From Odiellus spinosus (taxonomy: Eukaryota; Arthropoda; Arachnida; Opiliones; Phalangiidae), in the NCBI GenBank assembly GCA_963920705.1, contig OY987226.1, forward strand, positions 6,202,501 through 6,266,500: a DNA stretch of 64,000 bases. Reading direction: 5' to 3'. The first letter of the stretch is position 1; the number at the start of each line of letters is the position of its first letter. Positions 44,152 through 57,014 of the stretch are shown in pieces. The translations under genes and the position numbers were made by a program. Under the pieces are notes generated by a model. That model made no database searches. It was not told the DNA's origin and saw nothing but the letters and a program-made list of their open reading frames with translations.

Positions 44152-44643
44152 TTAACGCGGATACACACAGACCTGTTTTTACGCGTTTCACGCTCGTGAA
44201 CTCATAGAAGTACCATTAGCACGCGCGAGCGAGGTGCAAACCACTCTAGAAAAATTTTGTACACCTGATTCCAGATTCATTTGATTGTCAGTGATTCCGA
44301 ATCAATTCGCGTGATTCCGAATTGATTCGTGATTCGCGTGATTCCGAATCGATTCGCGTGATTCCGAATCGATTCGCGTGATTCCGTATCGATTCTCGTG
44401 ATTCCGAATCGATTCGCGTGATTCCGAATCGATTCGCGTGATTCCGTATCGATTCTCCTGATTCCGAATCGATTCGCGTGATTCCGAATCGATTCGCGTG
44501 ATTCCGTATCGATTCTCCTGATTCCGAATCGATTCGCGTGATTCCATTTAGTTTGTACACCTGATTCCAAGAGTGGTTTGCCCATTGCCCCTCGCGCGTG
44601 ACCGTGAAAAGCGTGAAAATAGGTCTGTGTGAATCCGGCTTTA
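44152..44643. mobile_element. TIR element carrying an internal minisatellite (about 492 bp)
   Basis: Inverted arms of about 100 bp. The left contains GGATACACACAGACCTGTTT, CACGCGCGAGCGAGGTGC, AAACCACTCTAG and TTGTACACCTGATTCC. The right contains the reverse complements GTACACCTGATTCCAAGAG with AGAGTGGTTTGCC, CCCCTCGCGCGTG and ATAGGTCTGTGTGAATCCGG. The centre is an array of 20-bp units. It is a fold-back element whose loop has become a satellite. Nested short frames (for example RESIRNHANRFGI repeats) follow the array and are not genes. Confidence 0.82.
44291..44546. repeat. 20-bp minisatellite with 60-bp higher-order period
   Basis: About 12-13 units of ATTCCGAATCGATTCGCGTG. Units follow an A-A-B order. 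B has ATTCCGTATCGATTCT and ends CGTG or CCTG, so the array repeats exactly every 60 bp from 44,341 to 44,520. Most units contain the palindrome GAATCGATTC. Confidence 0.95.
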
Positions 44644-44871
44644 GTCATGCCACAATTAACAATTGACGAACTTTCTTAAACCGGATTGACATTGAAATTT
44701 CTCGTGTTTTAATAGTCATGTATGATATGGTTGACCCAAGAGTGAAATGTAGACAGAGTGAGGAAAAGAATCACGTGATTGGATCTCGTGATGACTGCTA
44801 GTTTTAGTTTCACACTTTTTCATACATGAATTTAATGTTAATCCCAATTAAGTATAATAGAACCAGGCTTT

Positions 44872-46450
44872 TAATGCCTACTGTCGTGTATTTCCGGTAA
44901 CATTTTAGCTAGTGTGGAGTCACGTAAAATGACGTTTGTTTCACAACTTGGTATATTTTTACTCAGGCCTGCCCTGTCAGAAAAAAAAAATATAAAAAAT
45001 TTATGGTAGGGCCAAAAGAGAAACATCTATTCTTTACTCACAGCATTATCACCAAAAAACGTGTTTTTAGACGTAGGCTTATAAGGTATCTGTAGGTCGT
45101 GTAGCACCAAAAAGCGAAATTGTACGTCACAGTTCGTAGTTTAGCGTGTTATGCGGAAAGCTTATTCGTTAATTGTTTATTGAATATGTTTATTTACGGT
45201 TATATGACGATACCGAGGTCATAACTTGATTTTGATCAAATATTTTGCCTAATGACGTTACTTGGTCTACAAATACTCTAGTTTTCTTAACGCCGATATG
45301 ATTTTACTGAGGGACCTTGACCTTGCTTATCTAAATTTTAATTTATTGAACGTAAAATCGTTTCATTTCTTTTGAAATCTTCGACGAAGTTTGTTCTCTA
45401 GAGATTTGACTCGTTGAAATTTTAAATTAAGTTTCATTCGTTTGAATACAATTTATTGGTAAGGAAGTAATTTTGAATTTGAATCATTTATTTGATGCGT
45501 TTATTATTTGTTTGGACATTTTTGGTATATTTTCATTGACCTGAACTCTAATTTTTATTACTGAGTTGTGACTGAAATATTAGTTTGGAAATCAAAAGGT
45601 TTTTTTTTTCTGACTCATTTTTCTCTGTAGTAATTTTTTGTTTTCGTAAAAGAGTTATTAATGCCTACTGTCGTTTATTTTCGGTGATGTTTTAGCTAGT
45701 GTGTAGTCACGTAAAATAACGTTTGTTTCACAACTTGTGTTGTATACTGAAGCCATGTATAGGTTCAATTTGATATAACATTTTGCCTTTTCACGTTACT
45801 TGGTCTACAAATACTCTACAACCGTCAAAATTCTGATATGGTTTTAAAAGAAGAACCTTGACCTTGTGTATTTAATCTCATATCGAGATTAAATGTTTTT
45901 CGCATCTAATTTTAATTGGTTTATCAATATGTTATTTGTATAGATATTTTTTTTAAGATTTTATATTTTTTAGATTAAAATAAATTTATTATTCCAGAAG
46001 ATTTTGTAGAATCTAGTTCTCAGGATTACCGGTGTTGAAAATTTATTTTGCTAATGTTATCTTGATGTCTGTGTTTTCTGCCCGCTATTTGGTAGTGGTA
46101 AGATTAATATTTTTAATTTTAATTGACTTATTTGGCGTTTATTTGATAATTTGCTTTACTTAAATTGTTCTTGTAAGGGCTATTTTACATATTACCAAAG
46201 ATTGCTAATTTCAGTTGTCTTAATTCTGATTTTTTTTTGTTTTAATACTGAATTATGGACTGGATTATTTATCCTGAAATCTATGTGGTTATATCTTATT
46301 TATTTTCCTTTTTTTCTCTAGTTAGGTTTGGTTTTAAGTAGAGAATTATTTAGGGTTGTGTTGGTATACTGAAGAAATGCATATAGGTTCAATGTGATAT
46401 AATATTTTGCCTATTTCGCTGTTTCTTCTACTCATCCAATACTCTACATT
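44872..46450 (+). repeat. Three diverged copies of a repeated module
   Basis: Module 1 (44,872-45,345) and module 2 (45,658-45,890) share TAATGCCTACTGTCGT, TTTTAGCTAGTGTG, AGTCACGTAAAAT, CGTTTGTTTCACAACTTG, ACGTTACTTGGTCTACAAAT and ACCTTGACCTTG in the same order. Module 3 (about 46,358-46,450) keeps only GTATACTGAAG, AGGTTCAATGTGATATAA, TATTTTGCCT and AATACTCTACA. It is a degenerating tandem segmental repeat; no coding potential was seen. Confidence 0.75.
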
Positions 46451-48492
46451 TCTTTTCATCTTTTATTTTAGGTAGGGTTAGGTTAGGTTAGATTACCTTA
46501 ACGTCGGGGTCGGGGAGGTTATATTTTGGTTTCCCAACTTGTTTATTCTGCAAGCTCCTTTTTAAAAAAGGAGCAGTTGGAGAAATCTTAATTGGGTCCC
46601 CCCAAAAAAATAAACTTTTTTTCATACCGTTGTGACTTCGCCTTTTTGGGTAACCTATTGAGTGGAAAAAATAGATAGTCCGAACCTAAAAAAAGAAAAG
46701 GACTAAATGCTCCATTCTACCCAAAAGAGTTAATGAGTACCAAGCTGTAAGGGGGATAAATAAACGTTTAAGTTTAAATATATTCTATAAAATTATTAAT
46801 TTTACTTGTGTTTTGTTAAAATTTTATTTCGTGACCATATTTCAAACTAAAATTTAACTAAATATTCTGTTTATCGATAGATCTTTACATTTTAAGACCG
46901 TAAAATTTTTATATTATAATATATTCATAAGGAAATTTATTTTAAGAGGGTAAAACTATAATGAAATGCGCAGGAAATTGTTTAAAATTATTTAAAAAGA
47001 TATTAGACACCACTATAGTTTCGAAAATAATATAGTTTCAGAAGTAATTAAAAATAGGTAACTTAACCCAGTAATTTACGTGGTAAATTACCACTAGGAG
47101 TAAGGGTAATTTACCAAAGTGGTAATTTTAATTAAAAACCTTTTAGAATTAGGGTTAAAGCTTTTGGAAGAAATAATACAATTTCTTTAAATTTCCCTGT
47201 AAAATTATCGTGTATTTTATCGATTTCACAAATTACGATAATTTTAGAACTATACCATAAATTGTATGCTTTAAAGTGAAAAATATCATTATCCAATCAA
47301 ATATTTGCATTTGAAAAGTAAATAGTAAGCTATCCAAATTCAAATCATATTCCCCTTTTAATTTCTATTTCTCCGTAAGGCTTAGCATTGTCAATAATTC
47401 GCCTCAACTTTTCCTATTATGCCAACTCCTCTGAAAAAATAGAGATCTTTTGGATAAATTTAAGGAATATTTAATGAAGAACGTTTAATAATGTTATTTT
47501 TAAAATACGAATAAAAACTCAGTTAACTAAGCCAATTTCCTATTGGTAAAAATGCCCTAAACTCTACAGCTAATCAGACAACATTTGGAAACTCGAGTTT
47601 ACTGTTTAGAGTTCGGTTTTACACGTGTGGAATCTTTTTATAGCGTTTTCTATATGAACTAGCTGTTTCGATTGCTCTAACTTGTAAGAGAAATCCATAA
47701 TAGATTGCGTCAAAATAAATTCCCGAGTGTTTCAGTTAGATAGTCTTAAATTAGCTGCAACTTTTCTGACATTTTAATCCATGTTTATATAATAATTATA
47801 AGACGGAGTTATAGGCTTAGCGGAGCTCAAAAATCGCGTTACTTTTTCTTTGGAAAAAAGTTCGGAGATTTAAGATTTTCGTAGAAGTGTACGCGATTTT
47901 CTGTAAGTGTCCAACCCCTCGACGATAAAGGGACTAGTATGTCCGAAAGCTCTTAAACGTTTATATTAACCAGTTTTTTCTTAATCATGAAGTAACAGTC
48001 TCGTAAATTAATAACATTTTAAAAATAATACGCGTTTTTAATTTAAAAAAAAATTACTTGTATAAATAAATAGCGTCATTTTTATCTAGTAATTTAAAAA
48101 AAAAAAAAAAGTATCCCACGTCCTAGGCCTACTATCTACACTATTTTTTATGTTTATACTCTAACATTTCAATATTACCATAAACTAGTCGAACGGACAT
48201 CGCTAGAGTATAAAAGAAAAAGAATGAGCTGAGAAGTCTGTCGGAGGCATTCTTGCTAAGGATGACCCTTCGTCATTAGGGCATGAACTAAAGGGCATTC
48301 GAGCTTCCAATATTGAGGGGAAAAGAGAGAAATGGAGGATTGAGGAGTAGCAATAAAAAAAAAAAAAGAAAAAGGGGCAGTCATTAGAAACAATATTTTC
48401 GCCGAGCGAACATAATGCAGAAGAGTCCTTAAGGACCTTTAAGGAGAATACTACAACTAGGAGCCCATGGAATCGAAGTACAGGGAAAGGCC
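46451..48492. other. No supported feature
   Basis: AT-rich DNA. Small palindromes around GTGGTAAATTACCAC lie near 47,080-47,140. A very short TTAGGTTAGG stretch near 46,478 is too brief to call telomeric. Confidence 0.55.
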
Positions 48493-48508
48493 GGGGGGGG
48501 GGGGGGGG
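48493..48508. repeat. Poly-G run (16 bases)
   Basis: An uninterrupted run of 16 G in AT-rich surroundings; low complexity. Confidence 0.9.
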
Positions 48509-50389
48509 CTAAAAATGAACGATGACGCTAATGAAAACGAACTCCCGGTCGGCATGAACGTCTGTCGAGATTTTTTTCTCAGTTATAGTGTAACTTTTGT
48601 TAACGTTTGATAAAAGTCTAACGGTTTACGAACTTGTTTAGTTCTTAATAAGTTCATTCCTTACAACATAGCAATTGTATTTAATTATAAAAAAGTTGTT
48701 ATAAACTTTAGCCTCGTTTATGATAGAGCTCAGAATCGGATATCCATTATCTTCTGTTATTCGTAGATTTTCAGATATTTTATTTTCGGATAAATTGTTT
48801 GTAACTAAAAAATGATATTTGTATATTCGTATAATTGTTAAATGTACAAGGTTTACCCGAAGATAAGCGTTTGGCGCTTTATCTACGAACAAATTACTCG
48901 TATTCAAACGTATAACGATGGATAAGAAAATTCGCATTTCCAAAATTAGTTTAAAATATAAGAAAATATTTCAAATAGACTTATAATTTGAAGAATATTA
49001 TTAAAACAACGAAACTAAGATTTTAAATCATCTTTTAATTCATTATTTTGCACGAAAATAAAAAACGGATATGGATTATGTTTTTTTACTTTATCTTCGA
49101 ATAAGTGAACTCGAATTGAAAATAGTATTTTTTTAATCAAACAGATAATATACATTAGAATTTCGTAGATTTTATCCAATTAATAAAAATTATACGAATT
49201 CCGAGCTCTACTTTTAATCAGATTTAACTAAGGTTTATTGATCTAAACCTTGACTAAATATGATTAAACCGGCTTATTGAGTCTCGTCTGTAGACTGTAT
49301 TACCCGTATTAAATTATACGAAAGTTGACCATAATTTTAAATTCAGAAAATATCCAGATAACTATTGCATTTGAAATATTTTTGAAATATCAAAACTTAA
49401 GTTTATTCTTAAACTTTTAATGGTTAATCATCATAATCGTCAGACCGCGAAAAATCTTATCTATTCTTTCTCGCAACGTGGAGTATACTATTTTAGCGCG
49501 CACCTAGTTTAAGAACCAAGACACCTAGGGAAATCAGATGATTATCTATATCATAAAGAAATTCCAATTCTTTTGTCTTTTTAGTCTCTTTGGTATTCTC
49601 CCAAAACCACGTCGTCGGAGACCACAGATTCTATTCTTAGAACAAAATCTTTCCTTTTTATCTGTTTCTTAATTCGCGAGGAAACCCCCTGTTCCTGTAG
49701 AACTTTGACGCGGCTAGCGAGATTCGAAATGAATAGATGATACAGTGTAACGTTGAGAATTTGATCCTTTTGTCTTTTGGAGACTTCTAGGTATCAAGAT
49801 GTATACGTGAATTAAAAGCCTTGGCGTAAGGTATTCTCAGGCGGTTTTTTGAGATAAAATGGAAGTTCATCTATGTAAGATCCTTTCCCTTAAATATAAA
49901 ACTAAATATAGGTGTTCATGGCCCTTTTGTAATAATAATAATATTTAATGATGTTGAATTTAAACTCGAATTAGACTCCATGGTAAATAATATAGATTGA
50001 AATATGAAACTGAGAAACCCATTGAGCTAAGAGTTTTCTTTAAAAAGAAACAAACTTCAATTCTGTGAATAACCTTTCGACCTGGAATAAAAGGTCTTGT
50101 TCAGTCTAATCATCTTAGGAAATTTAAAATTATATGGCTAAGAAATTTAAAAATAAATATACTCTACAACAAACTGTAGTTACGACGATAAAGTATAATT
50201 TTTTGGCCAAAAAAAGATTGAAAACGCGATTTACCATTTATTTTAAAAGGTTATCCCGATATTTAGAAGCTCTTCCATAAATTTTCTCCAGGACTTATTA
50301 CTCTAAACAGACAGAACTAACTAAAACCGTGTAAGATTTTTCACTCAGTACCACAAGCTGGGGTCGAACCTGAACCCTCTTGTTGCTAG
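48509..50389. other. No supported feature
   Basis: AT-rich DNA. The 101-residue minus-strand frame at 48,638-48,943 has no recognisable domain and is within the length expected by chance. Confidence 0.5.
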
Positions 50390-50396
50390 GCTAGAG

Positions 50397-50677
50397 CAAG
50401 GAGGATTAGACAAGGAGAGGAAATGTGGGGCTGCGTTGAGTTAGAGAGAGAAGAGCCAACCTCCCACTCGGGTGGAAAGGGGGGATAGGAAATTCTCGAG
50501 GTAAACTGTTGTCACGTGGTCGCTAGCTAGCGCGTCTCATAAAGGATTCGTTTTACCCACGCGACAACATTTTACCACGAAACGTCTCTACACCCGTTCT
50601 CCCAGAGTGGGAGTTTAGGCCGACGCAGTAGGAACCGCGCCGTCCCCACATTTCTTCTCCTTGTCTAATCCTCCTTG
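50397..50677. mobile_element. Fold-back element with exact 7-bp target duplication (281 bp)
   Basis: The ends CAAGGAGGATTAGACAAGGA and TCCTTGTCTAATCCTCCTTG are perfect inverted repeats. They continue through GAAATGTGGGG. Inner arms also pair: CCTCCCACTCGGGTGG with CCAGAGTGGGAG, and AACTGTTGTCACGTGG with CCACGCGACAACATTTT. The flanks are both GCTAGAG (50,390-50,396 and 50,678-50,684). The loop is about 40 bp. No open frame of note. It shares CA...TG ends and a 7-bp duplication with the elements at 25,920 and 31,243. Confidence 0.92.
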
Positions 50678-50684
50678 GCTAGAG

Positions 50685-51431
50685 TACCGTTCACATTTAA
50701 ATGTAAGCTTACTTGGAATTAATTTTTTAAATTTTGTCGAAGATAATAAACCCGAAATGCTTTTTAAAACACTACTTAATTTTAGATATAAAAATATACG
50801 CGGTAGTTAACTTAAAATTCCCCAAAGATCAAATTAAACAAAATGTTTTTCAAAGTTAACTGGCTATTCTATTTGGATTGCAAGCAATCATGAAAATTTG
50901 CCTTAAGAGAGGACTAAAACCTAGTTTACAGGAAATTAGTTAATAGTCGGAATATCCCAATTCCTCGAAACTAATTAAACGGGAGAAATGGGAGATAAGC
51001 GGGAAAGGAATCGAGTGGGAGGACGCGTTGAAAATGTAATTTATAATCAACAGAATTGGCCTCTTAAGTGGACAAGTTAATAACATCGCGAACAGTTCAA
51101 TTAACTTCATTTCAAGCCGTCCCTAAATTGTTCCGGCCCGCTTTAGTCGGAAGTAATTTTAGATTACTTTCCGATTTTAAGTCTATTCTCCCGCGTATTT
51201 TCCCAAATGGCTATTAAAGATAAAATTTAAGCTTATACCTCTATATTCTCTTCCTTAGAGATTGGAGGAATTAAGTAGAGGGGTTACTGACTGCTTTCCT
51301 GTTTGGTATAATGCCTGCGTAAGAGAATTTTTCTATTGTAAAAAAAATTTGCAGAGAACAGGTTTTTGTATGTTAAATGTTATCCCAGAGAATTTCATTT
51401 ATACTTCATTAGAAAAGTTAATCACTGATTC
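50685..51431. other. No supported feature
   Basis: AT-rich DNA. The 62-residue frame at 51,262-51,450 runs into the next repeat and is unrecognised. Confidence 0.5.
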
Positions 51432-51790
51432 GCTGTACACCGATTTCTAATTACGCGTAATCATTTTAGCACTGTCAAAGGAAAGAACTTTAAAGATTAC
51501 GCTTAATCGCTTCAGTTTACAATAAAAGGTGCAGTCTGTACACCGATTACTAATTACGCATAATCATGTTAGCACTGTGACAGCCCGGGAATTTAAAGAT
51601 TACGCGTAATCGCTTCAGCGTAGAACAAAAGGTACAGTCTTACACCGATTACTAATTACGCGTAATCATTTTAGCTCTGTCAAATGCAAAGATTTTATAG
51701 ATTACGCGTAATCATTTTAGCACTGTCAAAGGCAAGGATTTTAAAAATTACGCGTAATTGTTTCAGTTTACAGTAAAAGGTAGTCTCTAC
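51432..51790. repeat. About 103-bp tandem repeat built on the palindrome ATTACGCGTAAT
   Basis: About 3.5 copies start CTGTACACCGATTACTAATT, continue ATTACGCGTAATCATTTTAG, CACTGTCAAAGGCAAAGA and GATTACGCGTAATCGCTTCA, and end ACAATAAAAGGTACAGT. Starts lie near 51,432, 51,536 and 51,638. Each copy carries the 12-bp palindrome ATTACGCGTAAT or a one-base variant twice, about 45-50 bp apart. The last copy has one half duplicated. Confidence 0.9.
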
Positions 51791-53301
51791 CACGATTACG
51801 CTGAGTAACTTTTCCATCAACTTCATTTCAATGGGAAGTGGAAAAAAATGGGAAAGGCTGATGTAATAAATTATTTACCTTAGTTATAACCAGGAAGCCG
51901 AGATTAATAAAATTCATATTTTTACAAAAATTCATATCGCTCAAAAGTTCCTGAACATATTTGAGATAGATTTAATATTTCTTTATTTCAAATATTGGAA
52001 TTGAAACCATATTATTTTTTTAGCATTTTTTGTTGAAATTCGAACTTACGATATATTATATATTTTCTATATTGAATTTGTATATGGAGAGTTCTCCTTC
52101 AGAATTCGAGAGCTTATGAAAGAAATGTCGATTTTGCTTTTTTTTATTTTATATACTGGGTATTTAAATTCAAATATAGTTTTCCCCAAATTCCAAGAGT
52201 GAATTTTTTTTCCATAGGAGATTTAGTGTTGTGTATTAATTCGCCTCGAGTTCCGCCACATTGCAAACCCCTACTTATACTACTTAGGCTAGAACCTTCT
52301 TGAGCAAAATAAAACTGAAATATTAGTAAATTCATAGCTGACCCCAGAGTGTTTTGATATCTTTTATACTTTAACTTCTCTGTATTTTTCTGCAACTCTG
52401 CTTGGAGTAGATATTACCGATTTTTTTATTATTTTTTTGGTTTATTGGTTAACTTTAGAAAAATCTTTTGAATAAAATTAAATATTTGATTATATTTAGA
52501 CTAATATTTTTCTTAATAGACCAGAAAATATTTTACAGTCATATTTATCTAAATTATTTTTATATTTGCAGATCGAAACACGTGCTTGATTAACTTAAAC
52601 CATCTGTGGACTAATTTTTTTAAAACCTGGTCTGGGTGAGTACTTATTTTCATATTATTTTCATTAAATTATAAGATTAAATTTAGCCTACATGATGTGT
52701 CTCTATAACAATACTCAAAATTGGTTCCTATTTGAAATGCCATATATGATTATTCTGCGGCCATTATTGCCACGTATTTTTCCTACATTCTTTAACCCCA
52801 GAACTGTTGATACCATATATATTATTGATACCATAAAAGTTTTGAAACTTGAATCTAAAGAGAAATTTCCAAACCGAGGGAAATGTTACTAGAAACGAAT
52901 AGGTTTACTGGAAATCAGTTACCAAATGTGAGAAATGGTCCGGGAAATTTACACCCTCGATCCATAAACCCAATTTGACTATTTTGTAAATTTTCACCAT
53001 AACAAAACCCTTGCCTAAATCAATCGTAAACTAAAAATATATTAATTTATCGGATTTTAACATAATTTATTGGCTTAAACTCAAATATTTCGCATAGCTG
53101 ATATTAATTTCGTATTTTATTTTCATCCAAAAACCGCTTTGAAAATCTTATTGTTTGTTTCACAATCAGAACCTATATAATTATTTTGCCACGTTAAAGG
53201 GGTCAGACCTCTTATGCTGGTTACGTTAAGCGTCGCGTCAATATACAAGTTATTCTCTCTCAACATGTAATAGACTACACGCATATAGTATAGTCAAGGC
53301 G
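51791..53301. other. No supported feature
   Basis: AT-rich DNA. Frames at 52,144-52,395 (minus) and 52,692-52,892 (plus) are unrecognised. Confidence 0.5.
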
Positions 53302-53456
53302 TTAAAGCCGTGTTTACACTAAAAACTTTGAAACTTTTTTTTGAATTTTGGGATCAATTGTAGAGATTTTTTGTTAAAAAAAAAGTTTTATTAGTATGAA
53401 AAGTCGATTTTAGCATTCAAAACAGTTTGAAAGTGTCTAGTGTGAACGTGGCTTAA
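53302..53456. mobile_element. Short TIR element (155 bp)
   Basis: TTAAAGCCGTGTTTACACT with ACTTTGAAACT at the left pairs with AGTTTGAAAGTGT and AGTGTGAACGTGGCTTAA at the right (about 33 bp with several mismatches). The ends resemble the element at 42,084-42,587, so the two may belong to one family. Target duplication unclear. Confidence 0.72.
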
Positions 53457-53930
53457 ATAACATTAGAGACTCAATAAACGCCGGCGAGTTAGAGTCACAT
53501 TAATAGCTCATCTACGTTAGCACCTTTAACGAATGATCTAGAGAAAGAAGCGACAAGGAAAAGAAAATGCCAAATAGATAGGCGTGACATTTTATCTTTC
53601 CGGTAATGGGTCCGTTATTTCTCCAGCGCATCGTTTCGAACTATATAATTCCCCATTCTTGTTACAAGAGTCAATGAAGTTACGTTAGATGAACAAGAAA
53701 ATTGGGGAAGAGGCATTTGTTTGGGGATTAGATCCCTTTGCGCTTATTCTCTCCAATAAAGTATTTAGACTGTACTAGTATTCTTTGATGGCCAAGTGAG
53801 ACGATTGCGCGGAATGTGTCCTTAACTGGTTAGAACTGTAATAATCCACTGTTTTCAGAACAGAAATGACGACATTTCCTAGTTTTTATTTTATATTGGT
53901 ACTTCATAAACGCTTTAATAACTTAATTTA
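53457..53930. other. No supported feature
   Basis: AT-rich DNA; nothing recognisable. Confidence 0.5.
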
Positions 53931-53990
53931 AGGGAGAATGAAATTATTTTTCTATCGATTTCATGTTGTTCAAATAACCCTAGTTAGGTA
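53931..53990 (+). mobile_element. TA-type MITE, end fragment
   Basis: AAGGGAGAATGAAATT is followed by TTTTTCTATCGATTTCATG, TTGTTCAAATAACCCTAG and loss of similarity. It matches the first 60 bp of the 24.3-kb family; the rest is missing. Confidence 0.55.
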
Positions 53991-56884
53991 ATATCACTTT
54001 CTTACCCCCTTCGTCACTGGTGTCGATCAACGTCACGAGTACGTCAATTTGGGGGAACCAATAAGATAGCGAGCCGATTTTATCGTTTAATGTGAATTGT
54101 CGTTGTCTTTCAACCCGGCTAACGCATCGAATTTGTTACAACATATTTACAACAAGAAGTTTCCCCAAATATTCCATGTTTTGGAGTTTTAAACCATTAA
54201 TTATTAGTCTAATTATAATAATTTTAAAATGGGCTCATATCCGCTAACGAAAACTCCATTTTCGTTAAACGCGCTCTAAACTTAATGGAAAACGAGTCTT
54301 TTCGCGAGCTAGGACCTGATATTTTGTGAATGTAAGGCGACTATTTATATTGCGTTGTAAACAAAATTACAACATAGCTTCTCCCGAGGCTGCAGACACT
54401 CGCGAACTCCAGGTTTACAAAGTTTTTGAACTGCTGAACTCAAGAGCTCTTAAGAATTCCAACTCAATGCACTGTTAAAGCTGAACTCGGCTAACTCAGG
54501 TGTAGAGCGAACCCCTCGGCTTTTCCCAAAGAAGGATTTTAATAATTCGAATTTTGATAGAATGTATTGTGTCCATCAAGCGACAATAGTTACCTCCTAA
54601 AAGATTTAGCAATACATATACTCTAGCTTTTTCATCCTCTTTCCCTCTGCCCCATCTTCTTAAAGTCTTACACAGTCTTTCCCCCTCGAGTGCTCGTAAA
54701 AAGGGTCTCACCAGGTTCCGAGCCATTTGGGAAAGTGACTAGATCTGCCGTAGGGTGAAGCTAGACTATTTCGGCCGCTGATATAGTTCTATAAGGAGCT
54801 ATAGTTGGTCTCTCCGGCCGTGTCAACGCCAGTTTCCCAAATCTCTCCTCGATTTCATTCTCTCCATGACAACCGCGTTGCCAGTAATTTCTCTCTTCTC
54901 GCTATATTTCCGCCGTCGAAAGAGAAGGATAAAAAAAGACAGTGGAAAAAAATGCCTAATGTTTTTTACTGGTTAAGGTTTAGTTCACATTTGATTTGCC
55001 TTTATATTTTTTTAACGCAAAAACAACTAGATATAAGACCAAGGAAAGATATAACACATAAGAATATTGAAACATACCGCGGCGTAAGACTTCCATAGGC
55101 TCCACTCGATTATAGCCCACATACAAAAAGGTATAACTTTTCCATATGCTTGTGTTAAATCTATTCTTGGTGGTAAGATGTGGAGTCTATACCAAACCGG
55201 AGGTTGAGATTTTGCTACGTAAAGCCTTTAATTTATTTATAACATCACTTAAATGATGTCTTCATTCTTCCTTCGAAGAAGGAACTTAAGATTTAAAACG
55301 TTGTATGAGAACAATACCCCACTTGTCGTATCGGTCAACCGAGAAAAAAAAAATGTGTCGTGTGTGGGGAGCTCTGTCTACCAGATTTAAACAGCTTTGT
55401 GTCAATAGTTTTATTTTTATTAGCTAACCAATAGTGTAGCTGTTGTATTCGTTACGTGTCCTAGAAATATGTTAAAGTAGACTAGGTCGGTATTTCCATT
55501 GGTTAGTAAAGCAACGCAGATGTCAGATCGAAAAAGAATAATATGACTATGGATAACAATTACAAAAATATTACTTTATGTAATATTTACAACCAAAGAA
55601 AAAAAATTATACAAAATCTAATAAATGCACAAAAAGTGCAATATCACAGCAAACGCGTAAATTTACAGCCACGCGAGTGAAGTCAACTTACAAACTACAT
55701 GTATGTCTTATAAACTATGTTATCGGCTGAGAGAGGGGGGGGCATTAAACCTAGCACGCGGGATTATCGATGCCTCTTTTAAACTCAAGCCTTCGAGGAA
55801 AGGATTTTGTTAGTCCATCGTGTACACTTTGATAAAAGTAATTGAGACCAGAGACACATTATATTTGCATTGAATTATTCCCATTTAAACCATTTTATTC
55901 CAACCACCAACCCGCGTAATATCAAATACAACCAACCCACCATTAAAATTAGGACATCTAAGTCCTGTAGGTAGTTGTTCGAACGATCTATGTTACCGTA
56001 TGTTAATAACACGGTCAGAGACTCGATATTTCTTGATAGGCGATGACCTCTTAATCGAACTTATTGAAAAAAAAGAGTAGGTTCGTGTAAGTAACTCAGA
56101 CCAAAACACAACTCAAGTCGGACGAGATCCTAGACAATGGGGGTTTAAAGCCCGCTAAAGCTGGTACTTCAACCTGGCACTGTTCCAAGAGGATATACCA
56201 TAAATAACGGAATCTCGTGTAACGGTACCAAACTGAAATAACGGTACGACTTTAAATAGTTTCAAACGCGCGCGCGAAGCTTAACTATAACTCGTAGAAA
56301 TCCAGTAGCCACGCCGTAAAAGGATTTCGTTCGTTATGTATTTGGTTCGTCAACGTGCACGCGTGTTTGTCCGCACCAAGGTCTTGCAACCAGCATCGAC
56401 CACGCGACCATAGTCAACGCTGACTGTGCAATGGCCACGAGGAATCTCTCCTCCCTAACCGAGTCCCTCACCTTACTCGGAAACGGAATCACTGAGACCC
56501 CTTGTCTTTTGCGTGAAACAAGATACATTTAAAACAAGGACGGCACAGGGTAGCCTTAGTTGAGACAAACTGTGAGTTGACAAACCTTCCAAATACAAAT
56601 GCCGAGTGCGAATACTGACTTAAAAACGCGAATCTTAATTGGGCGACATTAAGAAGGCGAAAAGGAAATGTATGCTTATAAACTAATGGCTTAACCAAAA
56701 ATGATGGGGCAAGAAACAAGATGACAGATTAGAAAGAGTAATATTCTTAGAATTCAACTGATTTTCCAACTGACTACGCAAACAACTTGAGGTATGATAA
56801 TCTTCCGGCAAAATATTATTCTGAAAAAAATCAAGTTTGTAGCCTAACAGGTTTGTGAAAAGCCAAAAATGCTTAAAGTTCAAG
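53991..56884. other. No supported feature
   Basis: Mixed AT-rich DNA with slightly GC-richer patches near 54,000-54,130, 54,600-54,900 and 56,260-56,480. Frames of 64-97 residues (54,496-54,726 minus; 54,805-55,098 plus; 56,334-56,528, 56,489-56,719 and 56,683-56,883 minus) show no domain, conserved motif or convincing splice structure. Confidence 0.45.
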
Positions 56885-57000
56885 AAAAATAGTCAATTGT
56901 CTCGTCCAACCAAGTCAATTGTCTCGTCCAACCAACGCAATTTATTCTTGAGTATTTTAGATAGGGTAATTAAGACCAGGGTAATTAAGACCATAAGATA
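56885..57000. repeat. Two short direct duplications
   Basis: AGTCAATTGTCTCGTCCAAC occurs twice 25 bp apart, and AGGGTAATTAAGACC occurs twice 18 bp apart. Both are recent local duplications just before the dispersed repeat. Confidence 0.8.
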
Positions 57001-57014
57001 GAAATACCATCGAA

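Noticed and set aside
44277-44648. Nested minus-strand frames with RESIRNHANRFGI repeats
   Set aside because: They are translations of the 20-bp minisatellite; its 60-bp super-period is a multiple of three and keeps frames open.
46475-46491. TTAGG telomere-type repeats
   Set aside because: Only two to three units. This occurs by chance in AT-rich DNA and in GGTTAGGTTA stretches common in insect genomes.
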